NCBI GenBank assembly: GCA_030616665.1
Contig: JAUWWX010000002.1
Span: 1 to 28,083 of the forward strand
From: an archaeon
GTDB lineage: Archaea; Iainarchaeota; Iainarchaeia; Iainarchaeales; GCA-2688035
Length of the DNA stretch: 28,083 nucleotides
Reading direction: 5' to 3'
Shown here: in pieces, positions 7,075 to 13,260 of the stretch
Numbering within the stretch: position 1 is the stretch's first letter
Layout of the letters: each line of letters opens with the position of its first letter
The notes under the pieces: generated by a model
The model's database searches: none
The model's input: only the letters and a program-made list of their open reading frames with translations
What the model was told of the DNA's origin: nothing
Program-made: the position numbers and the translations under genes

Positions 7075-8483
7075 GTAAAGAAAAGGACGGCGTGATGATT
7101 GGCCTGGAATGCCACGTTCAGCTGAATACTGAAACCAAGCTGTTCTGCGGCTGCAGAACCCAAGCGGAAGAGCCGAACTCGGCCTGCTGCCCAGTCTGTT
7201 TGGGGCATCCTGGTTCAAAGCCGGTTCTGAACGCAAAAGCCTTGGACTATGCCCTGAAGGTTGCGGCAGCCCTCCATTGTGAAATAAACAAGGAGTTTTT
7301 CTTCAGCAGGAAAACCTACTTCTACCCAGACATGTCCAAAAACTTCCAGATAACGCAGTACGAGATTCCGATTGGTCTTGAAGGGCAGGTTGTGCTAAGC
7401 ACTGGCAAAAAAATTCGCATAACGCGCGTTCACCTGGAGGAGGACCCTGCTGCACTGGTCCACGAAGCAGGAATGGCGGCAAGCAATTTTTGCTTGGTTG
7501 ACTACAACAGGTCGGGAATTCCATTGGTTGAGATTGTAACAGAGCCAGATTTAAGCAGTCCGCAGGAGGCTAGGGATTTCTTGGACCAGCTGACAACAAT
7601 CCTCTCATATCTAAAGGTCTACTCTGCCACAACTGGAACCCTGAAAGCAGACTGCAACGTAAGCGTCTACGGCAACAGCAGGGTAGAAGTGAAAAACGTT
7701 ACAGGCAAGAAAGGTGTGGAAAAAGCCCTTTCATTCGAGGTTGCAAGGCAAAAGAACCTGCTGCTGAATGACAAGAAAATAGTGAGGGGAACAAGGGCCT
7801 TTGACGAGAAAACAATGACAACAAAGGCAACCAGGACAAAGGAAACGGAAGACGATTACGGATATATCGTAGAAAGTGATTTAACCACAATACATTTTAG
7901 TAAAGAAGAGATCAAGAAAATGAGGGAAAACTTGCCTGAATTGCATGCTGCGAAGGCAAAAAGGTTCATAAAGGATTTTTCTTTGGACGAGTACACTGCA
8001 AATGTTTTGGCAAACAATTTTACTCTGGGCAATTTGTTTGAGGAAATTGCGAAAGAGACTGAGCCCAAGATGGCTGCAAAGTTTTTAACCCGCGAGCTGA
8101 TGGCCGTTGTCAACAGGAGCGACCTTGACCTGGACAGCCTTCAACTCAACCCAGAGGAAATTTCATCCCTTTTGAGGATTCTCTCAAGCCAAAGAATAAC
8201 CGAAAAGGTTGCAAAGGAAGCAATAATTGCCTACCTTACAAAGGGAACAAAGCCAATGCAATTCATTGAAAAAGGCGGGCTTGCAAAAGACCTAACAGAG
8301 GCAGACATAGAAAAGGCGGTTGAAAAGGTTTTGTCGGAAAACAGGCAGGCAGTTGCCGATTTGAAGAGGGGAAAGCAGAAAAGCCTCAATTTTCTGGTTG
8401 GCAAGGTAATGAAGCTGACAAGGGCAAAGGTCGAGCCCAGAATTGTCCAAGACCTCATATACAAAAAGATTAAGGGTGGCTGA
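7071..8483 (+). CDS. gatB: Asp-tRNAAsn/Glu-tRNAGln amidotransferase subunit B
   Basis: 470-residue GatB, the subunit that phosphorylates and amidates mischarged tRNA. Recognisable segments are GLECHVQLNTETKLFC near residue 12, the Cys set CGC...CCPVC that can hold zinc (about residues 26-46), NFQITQYEIPI, LEEDPAALVHE and DYNRSGIPLVEIVTEPD. The C-terminal YqeY-like helical domain ends in LNFLVGKVMKLTRAKVEP. AGGTGG at about 7061-7066 supports ATG 7071, which overlaps the preceding stop by 4 bases. gatB is separated from gatCA by two hydrolase genes but is in the same run, so all three subunits are probably made together. Confidence 0.95.
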   Translation: MSKEKDGVMIGLECHVQLNTETKLFCGCRTQAEEPNSACCPVCLGHPGSKPVLNAKALDYALKVAAALHCEINKEFFFSRKTYFYPDMSKNFQITQYEIPIGLEGQVVLSTGKKIRITRVHLEEDPAALVHEAGMAASNFCLVDYNRSGIPLVEIVTEPDLSSPQEARDFLDQLTTILSYLKVYSATTGTLKADCNVSVYGNSRVEVKNVTGKKGVEKALSFEVARQKNLLLNDKKIVRGTRAFDEKTMTTKATRTKETEDDYGYIVESDLTTIHFSKEEIKKMRENLPELHAAKAKRFIKDFSLDEYTANVLANNFTLGNLFEEIAKETEPKMAAKFLTRELMAVVNRSDLDLDSLQLNPEEISSLLRILSSQRITEKVAKEAIIAYLTKGTKPMQFIEKGGLAKDLTEADIEKAVEKVLSENRQAVADLKRGKQKSLNFLVGKVMKLTRAKVEPRIVQDLIYKKIKGG

Positions 8484-8486
8484 ATA

Positions 8487-8879
8487 GTGATTACTGAAAT
8501 TCCTGTAAAATCAAGCAAGCGCAATGAATTGATTGACGTTACGGAGAAGGTGCAGTTGGCAGTTGCAAAGAGCGGCGTAAAGGAGGGTATGTGTGTAGTG
8601 TACTGCCCTCACACTACCGCAGCAGTAATAATCACTGAGAATGCTGACCCGTCTGTTCAAAGAGATATCATTGCCAAGCTCAGCCAACTGATTCCAGAGA
8701 ATGCCGGCTACACTCACATGGAAGGCAATTCTGATTCGCACATCAAGTCAGCAGTAATTGGAAACAGCAGAACTGTCCTAGTAAAAGACGGAAAGCTTTT
8801 GCTTGGCAGATGGGAAGGACTCATGTTATTTGAAATGGATGGCCCAAGAAGCAGAAAACTCCTTGTTTCAATCAAATAA
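8487..8879 (+). CDS. YjbQ-family (UPF0047) protein
   Basis: 130-residue protein of the widespread YjbQ/UPF0047 family, described as having weak thiamine-phosphate synthase activity; its true role is unclear. The conserved blocks are present: HTTAAVIITENADPSVQRD, HMEGNSDSHIKSAVIGNS, and LLLGRWEGLMLFEMDGPRSR. His residues in HTTAA and HIK and the Asp/Glu around them form the presumed metal site. The start is GTG 8487, 3 bases after the gatB stop, behind GGTGG at 8475-8479. Last gene of the long plus-strand run; the sequence after it is T-rich. Confidence 0.9.
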   Translation: MITEIPVKSSKRNELIDVTEKVQLAVAKSGVKEGMCVVYCPHTTAAVIITENADPSVQRDIIAKLSQLIPENAGYTHMEGNSDSHIKSAVIGNSRTVLVKDGKLLLGRWEGLMLFEMDGPRSRKLLVSIK

Positions 8880-8972
8880 TCCTTTTCCTTAAATCAGCCC
8901 CTATCGCCCTTTTTCAGCGTTTCCGAGCCCTGATTCGATTTTTGCACTATTGTTTTTTTGTACCAAAACCTC

Positions 8973-8980
8973 TTTATAAA
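8973..8980 (+). promoter_or_regulatory. TATA box for the candidate small RNA or leader
   Basis: TTTATAAA is a near-consensus archaeal TATA box in the 299-bp gap 8880-9178. With the usual spacing of about 26 bp, transcription would start near 9003, immediately before the first hairpin of the element described next. Confidence 0.55.
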
Positions 8981-9002
8981 TGGCAGGCAGCAAATTAGTT
9001 AG

Positions 9003-9111
9003 GTGGACAATTACCTCCTATAATTGAATCACCCCCAACAGGAAGGCAACCATTGTTTTGTTTCGGTTTTCACCTCACATTTTTGGTTGCCTCCTTATCT
9101 TTTTTTCTTTT
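9003..9111 (+). ncRNA. Candidate small RNA (or regulatory leader) ending in a terminator-like hairpin
   Basis: Hairpin 1 is CAATTA (9008-9013) pairing with TAATTG (9021-9026), with loop CCTCCTA that displays an anti-Shine-Dalgarno CCTCC. Hairpin 2 pairs GGCAACCA (9045-9052) with TGGTTGCC (9084-9091) and can extend to GGA/TCC past a one-base bulge. Its loop contains CACCTCAC. A run rich in T follows at 9095-9111, as for an intrinsic terminator. With the TATA box at 8973 this makes a compact transcription unit of about 108 nt without a credible ORF. It could be a free small RNA or an attenuating leader of the gene at 9179. Structure is seen; function is inferred. Confidence 0.45.
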
Positions 9112-9178
9112 GCGAAAAATAGCTTCGCTTAAATTCTTTTTGGTTCAACAATATTGTACCCTTTAGGAGGTTTCTCTA

Positions 9179-9481
9179 ATGGCTTTTTGGGATCTTTTGA
9201 GACCAATAACCCAACAGGTAATAAGCTTTGATTTTGTCACAAGCATGGTTGTATTCGTCTTGTCAATAGCGCTTTTTGCAATTTCCTTTCTTGCATTCAG
9301 GCGCACCAAAAGCAACAGGTTTTTGTTTGTTACAATAGCGTTCTTCTTTTTTTCCGCAAAGTGGGCCCTGAAGGTAATGGACCTGTTCCTCAGCCCTGGG
9401 AATTTTTTTCACAGGGCAGCCGAAAACGTTTTTGAACTGGTTATCCTGGCAAGCCTTTTCATGGCAATTTTCAAGAAATGA
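9179..9481 (+). CDS. Small membrane protein with three helices
   Basis: 100 residues with three predicted membrane segments at about 17-40, 48-66 and 82-98 and positively charged RRTKSNR between the first two. No enzyme motif is visible. An AGGAGG at 9165-9170 with 8-base spacing marks ATG 9179 as the start. It overlaps the following regulator gene by 4 bases (ATGA). Small three-helix proteins paired with winged-helix regulators occur in archaea (for example the haloarchaeal DUF7521-type pairs), and this arrangement looks alike. The protein might act as membrane sensor or anchor for the regulator; that is inference from gene order only. Confidence 0.75.
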   Translation: MAFWDLLRPITQQVISFDFVTSMVVFVLSIALFAISFLAFRRTKSNRFLFVTIAFFFFSAKWALKVMDLFLSPGNFFHRAAENVFELVILASLFMAIFKK

Positions 9482-10080
9482 ACCTTGCAGAGGTTATTAC
9501 TATGCAGGACGAGCAATTAAGTGAGGCACTTGCTCTAGGGGCAAGGAACAAGATATATAGGGCCATAAACAAGAGCCCTGGCCTCCACTTCAGGGAATTG
9601 CAGAGACGAACTAAAATTGCAACCGGCAGCCTGCAGTACCACATTGACTTTTTGATGAAAAGGCACTTGATCAAAGCCAAGAAAAGTGGAAAGTTTGTCA
9701 GGTATTACTCAACCAGAGGGGCGCAGCTTGGTGAACTTGAGCAAACCATTGGCTTGCTTAGGCAGCCGAGCCTGAGAAAAATAACCATTTTCCTGCTTAC
9801 AAAAAAGAGGGCCAACAACGAAAAGATTGCTGCAGCCGTGGGATTAAGCCCAAGCACTGTGAGCTGGCACATGACAAAGCTGCTGCAAGGCAACCTGGTT
9901 GAACGGAGACGCGTTGGAAGGAAAACCTTTTTTTACATCGTTGACGCGGACAGGATTGCAGGGCTTTTAACCAGCTACAAAAAGAGCTTCTTGGATGAGA
10001 TGGTTGACAGCTTTGTCGAAATCTGGGAAGAGATGAACCCAACTCCTACTAAAGGCTTTACAGCATATCCACGCCAATAA
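9478..10080 (+). CDS. Transcription regulator with two winged-helix domains
   Basis: 200-residue cytoplasmic protein with two ArsR/MarR-like winged helices in tandem. The first spans about residues 20-80 (LHFRELQRRTKIATGSLQYH, then wing KSGKFVRYYS). The second spans about 98-160 (NNEKIAAAVGLSPSTVSWHM, then wing RRVGRKTFFYI). Recognition helices are the SLQYHIDFL and STVSWHMTKL stretches. No metal or ligand motif is evident. It is translationally coupled to the preceding membrane protein. ATG 9478 is taken as the start, but ATG 9502 (MQDEQ) is also possible. Its last 23 bases overlap the convergent gene on the other strand. Targets are unknown; the repeats and hairpins upstream at 9003-9111 are candidates. 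Confidence 0.85.
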   Translation: MNLAEVITMQDEQLSEALALGARNKIYRAINKSPGLHFRELQRRTKIATGSLQYHIDFLMKRHLIKAKKSGKFVRYYSTRGAQLGELEQTIGLLRQPSLRKITIFLLTKKRANNEKIAAAVGLSPSTVSWHMTKLLQGNLVERRRVGRKTFFYIVDADRIAGLLTSYKKSFLDEMVDSFVEIWEEMNPTPTKGFTAYPRQ

Positions 10081-10366
10081 AGTAGCCCAACAGCCCCATC
10101 AAAACATCCCTTACCTTGTTCAAGGGCTTCTCCCTGAATGCTTTCCAATTCTTGCTCACCAGCAGCATTTCAAGAAACTCCCAGCCCAAAATCAGGGCAA
10201 TTGCAACGCTCCAGTCCTTTATAAATGCGCCAACCGCCAAGCCTCCCAAAAAGTGCGTAATGGTGTCAACGCTTGGTTTTGAGTAATACCACTTCCTCCA
10301 GGCCGCGATTCCATGGGCTAACAAGAAGATTGCAAGAACAAAGAACTTTGGAAACAATGGGTCCAT
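10058..10366 (-). CDS. Small integral membrane protein, DUF2238/YjdF-like pattern
   Basis: 102 residues with about four membrane segments. The order DTITHFLGG, LILGWEFLEM and KVRDVLMGLLGYFIG resembles the acidic/His pattern of DUF2238-type membrane proteins (D-x2-x-HF-x-G, GWExxE, D-x2-MGxLG), though this protein is shorter. Function is unknown. A minus-strand TATA-like TTTATACTTT at about 10386-10395 lies about 25 bp before ATG 10366. It ends inside the tail of the convergent regulator gene (23-bp overlap). Confidence 0.7.
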   Translation of the reverse strand: MDPLFPKFFVLAIFLLAHGIAAWRKWYYSKPSVDTITHFLGGLAVGAFIKDWSVAIALILGWEFLEMLLVSKNWKAFREKPLNKVRDVLMGLLGYFIGVDML

Positions 10367-10406
10367 AATAAGAATTGTGTCTTCAAAGTATAAAAAATTA
10401 GTTGAT

Positions 10407-10495
10407 TGGGAGCGGGAGGATTTGAACCCCCGACCTGCCGCTCGCCAAATGGAATTTATCAGGCGGCTGCTCCAACCAAACTAAGCTACGCTCCC
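10407..10495 (-). tRNA. tRNA-Ile (GAT) with a 14-nt intron
   Basis: Minus-strand cloverleaf: acceptor GGGAGCG/CGCTCCC, D arm, anticodon stem GCCGC/GCGGC, 5-base variable region, T arm with TTCAAAT loop, discriminator A at 10407, no encoded CCA. The anticodon loop is CTGATA + intron + A, giving anticodon GAT. The intron occupies 10443-10456, at the canonical 37/38 site. It forms a bulge-helix-bulge: anticodon stem, 3-nt bulge CGA, 4-bp helix CTGA/TTGG (two GU pairs), 3-nt bulge TAA, small loop. The inferred cuts fall after the second base of each bulge, as expected for the archaeal splicing endonuclease. Confidence 0.9.
10443..10456 (-). other. tRNA intron
   Basis: 14-nt intron of tRNA-Ile, read on the minus strand as AATTCCATTTGGCG. 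Removing it leaves a 7-base anticodon loop CTGATAA and a standard 75-nt tRNA. Its last bases supply one side of the 4-bp central helix of the bulge-helix-bulge. Confidence 0.85.
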
Positions 10496-10524
10496 TGTAC
10501 TACTAACTTAAAATTGGGAACTAA

Positions 10525-10532
10525 TTTAAAGC
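10525..10532 (+). promoter_or_regulatory. TATA-like box for the tRNA-Gln unit
   Basis: TTTAAAGC lies about 27-30 bp before 10558, where the truncated copy of the tRNA-Gln 5' end begins. The position therefore predicts that transcription starts at or near that copy, 74 bases before the real tRNA. Confidence 0.5.
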
Positions 10533-10557
10533 TATTTCCTTACTAATTTTTTTCTAT

Positions 10558-10615
10558 AGCCCCGTCGTCCAGAAACCTTTTGGAAAAAGGTTTGCGAAAA
10601 AAATGGACTCTGGGG
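10558..10615 (+). repeat. Copy of the tRNA-Gln 5' end followed by a structured leader
   Basis: AGCCCCGTCGTCCAG at 10558-10572 is identical to the first 15 bases of tRNA-Gln at 10632-10646; after that the sequences differ. The stretch can fold into its own hairpin: CCCC (10560-10563) with GGGG (10612-10615), GTCCA (10567-10571) with TGGAC (10604-10608), and an inner 9-bp hairpin AAACCTTTT/AAAAGGTTT (10573-10593). It looks like a partial tandem duplication, or an insertion with a 15-bp direct repeat at its ends. Whether it acts as a leader, decoy or remnant is unknown. Confidence 0.7.
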
Positions 10616-10631
10616 AATAAAGTAGCGATAC

Positions 10632-10704
10632 AGCCCCGTCGTCCAGTGGCCAAGGATACAGGCCTTTGGAGCCTGGGACGAGAGTTCGAATCTCTCCGGG
10701 GCTA
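10632..10704 (+). tRNA. tRNA-Gln (TTG)
   Basis: Complete cloverleaf: acceptor AGCCCCG/CGGGGCT, D stem GTCC/GGAT, anticodon stem CAGGC/GCCTG with loop CTTTGGA (anticodon TTG), T stem GAGAG/CTCTC with loop TTCGAAT, discriminator A at 10704, no CCA. The first pair is A1-T72, the weak A/U-type first pair expected for tRNAs amidated by GatDE. gatD and gatE are both in this window, so this tRNA is presumably charged with Glu and then amidated. Confidence 0.95.
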
Positions 10705-10738
10705 ACCTTTTTATATTCTGCAGCCTCTATTCCATTAC

Positions 10739-10942
10739 ATGGGCTTCCTTGATTCTTTGAAGGGAAAGAAACAGGAATTGGAAGGGAAAAAGAAAGAGGA
10801 CGAAGCAGCTGTAGCCGAAGGGAAGTACACTGAAGCCTGCTCCCTCTGCGGTGGCACCGGAACCGAGAAGAAGTGGATGGGTCAGTACTGGCATAAGAAA
10901 TGTATCAGAGTTGCTAAGCGGGTTGGCAAGAAGATGATTTGA
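10739..10942 (+). CDS. Small zinc-finger protein
   Basis: 67 residues. A charged, Lys/Glu-rich N-terminal helix (residues 5-30) is followed by a single zinc-binding knuckle: Cys34-x2-Cys37 and His52-x2-Cys55, with TGTEKKWMGQYWHKKC between. The C-terminus is basic (RVAKRVGKKMI). This resembles a LIM-like/treble-clef half and suggests nucleic-acid or protein binding; I do not recognise the family. TTTTTATATT at about 10708-10717 lies 25-30 bp before ATG 10739, so the mRNA is probably leaderless. It abuts the convergent pseudogene with no gap. Confidence 0.75.
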   Translation: MGFLDSLKGKKQELEGKKKEDEAAVAEGKYTEACSLCGGTGTEKKWMGQYWHKKCIRVAKRVGKKMI

Positions 10943-11950
10943 TTACTTTCCCAGCTCTTTCTTCAGGAACTCAATAGCCTTAATCTCTTCTGGGTCAGTC
11001 TTGTTCAGCAAAGCTAGGTAGTACGAGGTCAGGGCAGCAAGCTGCAGAGCGTAGAATGTTACAGCGATAAGGGATCTGCCCTTCAGGTTTATTTCCGTTA
11101 CGTTGAAGTGCTTTCCCATTATCTTCTTCAAAATGCTGAACCTCCTTGAAACCCTTTTGTGTTCTCCTTTGTAACGCAGCAAAAAGATTTCGCTATTTCC
11201 CCTTTTCAGGCCAAGCCTGACGCTTATCTCGTTGTGGTTCTGTTCTGGCAGGAAATGGCTCAAGGCAAACTGCTTCGCATTCTCGTTCAATTCAGTCCTG
11301 AACCTGTAAGCGATTGTCTGCAGTTCCTCTGGTGCGTAGATTACAGGCATTTTGTTTCTCATTGCCAGGGCAAGTTGTTTTGCCTTCTCTTCCAGCCTCA
11401 GCTGCTCCTTTTTGAGAAGGAAAACCGCTTCATTTAATTCATGGTTCTTCTTTTTAACAAGCTTCAATCCCTCCAAGACAATGAGCAACGGCAGGCAGAC
11501 ATAGGCAAGAGCCATCCTTGGCATGGGGCTTCTTCCAGGGATTACAATTAGGTTCTGCTTAGCCATTCTCCTAAGCCTTCCGTTTGTTGTAATGCTGACA
11601 ACATAGGCCTTTTTCTTCTCCGCTTGCCTGAAGCAGGCAAGCGGCTCCTCAGTGTTTCCGGAGAACGAAACGCAGAAGACAAGTGTTTTCCTGTCAACGT
11701 ATGCCGGAAGCTCGTAGGAGTGGAACACCTCGAAAGGAATCCTTAATTCAGCTTTTAGCAGGTTTCTCAGAATGTCTGCTCCTACCCCACTTCCTCCCAT
11801 TCCACATGCAACAATTTAGTCAATCTTCCTCTTCTTTACCCTGAGTTTCTTGCCATAGTAGACTGCCTCAATGCACTGGTCTGAAAATGTCCTAATCCAT
11901 TCGAGCACGTGCTCTTTGTCGTGTTTTTCCCGCAAAGACATCCAGTTCAT
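10943..11950 (-). pseudogene. Bifunctional phosphoglucose/phosphomannose isomerase, interrupted by one in-frame TAA
   Basis: The frame from ATG 11950 encodes 44 residues (...KKRKID), then TAA at 11818-11816, then without frameshift IVACGMGGSGVGADIL and the rest of a SIS-domain isomerase (SFSGNTEE, the C-terminal HNEI region) to 10943. Full length would be about 335 residues, normal for the archaeal PGI/PMI that interconverts glucose-6-P/fructose-6-P and mannose-6-P/fructose-6-P. A restart at ATG 11800 would lose the first strand of the SIS fold, so the 285-residue fragment is unlikely to work. A TATA-like TATTTATTTT (11977-11986, minus strand) supports the upstream start. One base change (for example AAA to TAA) explains it. 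Sequencing error, recent nonsense mutation or read-through are the options. Confidence 0.75.
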
Positions 11951-11986
11951 GAACAATACCTATGAGTGTTTTTGGAAAATAAATAG

Positions 11987-13225
11987 TTATTGGTTCAATC
12001 CTTGCCGGCTTTTTTTGTCGTGTATCTGCTTGAGGGCTTCTTCCCAAATTTCCCTTGCAATCAGTTCTTTTTTGCCGGAAACTGTTTTTTGCCCTTGTTT
12101 GGAGATTATTGTTACTGTGTTGGTATCCTGCCCAATGCCTTTTTCCCCTACATCGTTTGCTACAATTAACTGCATTTTTGTCTTGGCCATCTTTTCTGTT
12201 GCCCTTTCGATGAGTTTTGCTTCGCTTACATTTGTTTCGGCCTTAAAGCCTATAATGAAAAGTTTCGGGAAGAGCTTTCTTACCTCTTCAACTAGCTTTT
12301 TGTCTGGCAACAGCTCCAAATTGACTGCCTTTTCGCTTGTGATTTTCTTTTCCCTTTTTTTGACAGCGAAGTCGCTTAATGCAGCTGGAATGAGGAAAAA
12401 ATCTGGCTTTGTTTTTTCAATTTCTCTTAGGACAGCATTGTGCATTTCTTTCCCTGTTTTCACTATCACTTCTTTTATTCCGGAAAAGCCAACTTGGTTG
12501 CTGTGAACAAGTTTTACTTCGGCTCCTAGCCGATAGGCTTCCTTCGCCAGCTCCAATCCGGTTTTTCCAGAGGCCTTTGTTGTTAAAACCCTGATTGGGT
12601 CAATTTCTTCTTGGACTGCACCGCTTGCAATTACTACCCGTTTGCCTTCGAGTTGCTGGCTTCCAAGTGCCCTTTCACATTCTAAGACAATTTCCTTAAC
12701 GCAGGGAAACTTTGCTGCACCTTCACTGTGCCTTGGTTCTACGAAGACAACTCCTACCTCTTTGAGTTTTTTGATGTTTTCCACAACCATTTTGTTTTCG
12801 TACATGCTTTCATGCATTGCCGGAACTATGACCAAGGGCTTTTTGCTTCCAAGGGCTGTGGTTGCAAAGGTTGTTACAGGCGTGTCATCAATGCCGCAAG
12901 CAATCTTTCCAATCGTGTTTGCAGTGCATGGTGCAATCAGCAGCAGGTTCCCTTGCCCCTTTTTTCCAAATTCCTCGACGTGTTGGACTGCTCCATTCAA
13001 CTCTACTACTGGGAACTCTCCTGTGGCATAGTGCAGGGCATTTGGGTGCAGTATGCGTTGTGCTTCATGCGTCATTACAGCTTTAACCTCTGCACCGTGC
13101 CTTATCAATTCCCTTGCAAGCTCAACACACTTAACAGCAGCAATGCTGCCGCATACCCCTAAAACGATTCTTTTGCCTGCAAGCGTTTTCCCCCTGTTTC
13201 CTTTAATCCAAAGTGCCGGATGCAT
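11987..13225 (-). CDS. coaBC: Phosphopantothenoylcysteine decarboxylase / phosphopantothenate-cysteine ligase
   Basis: 412-residue bifunctional CoA-pathway enzyme. The N-terminal CoaC half carries the flavoprotein start VLGVCGSIAAVK, the IAPCTANTIGKIACGIDD loop and the substrate-recognition motif PAMHESMYENKMV (archaeal variant of PxMNxxMW). The C-terminal CoaB half, from about residue 195, has VVIASGAVQEEIDPIR, TKASGKTG and AALSDFAVKK. It joins cysteine to 4'-phosphopantothenate and decarboxylates the product in the cytoplasm. ATG 13225 is preceded by a short GATGA. It lies 35 bases after gatE and 36 bases before the broken isomerase, in one minus-strand run. Confidence 0.95.
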   Translation of the reverse strand: MHPALWIKGNRGKTLAGKRIVLGVCGSIAAVKCVELARELIRHGAEVKAVMTHEAQRILHPNALHYATGEFPVVELNGAVQHVEEFGKKGQGNLLLIAPCTANTIGKIACGIDDTPVTTFATTALGSKKPLVIVPAMHESMYENKMVVENIKKLKEVGVVFVEPRHSEGAAKFPCVKEIVLECERALGSQQLEGKRVVIASGAVQEEIDPIRVLTTKASGKTGLELAKEAYRLGAEVKLVHSNQVGFSGIKEVIVKTGKEMHNAVLREIEKTKPDFFLIPAALSDFAVKKREKKITSEKAVNLELLPDKKLVEEVRKLFPKLFIIGFKAETNVSEAKLIERATEKMAKTKMQLIVANDVGEKGIGQDTNTVTIISKQGQKTVSGKKELIAREIWEEALKQIHDKKSRQGLNQ

Positions 13226-13260
13226 TTTTTCTCATCTTTTCTAGAATTTGCCACTGTTGC

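Noticed and set aside
10558..10631. Second tRNA-Gln gene
   Set aside because: Only the first 15 bases match; no anticodon arm or T arm can be formed.
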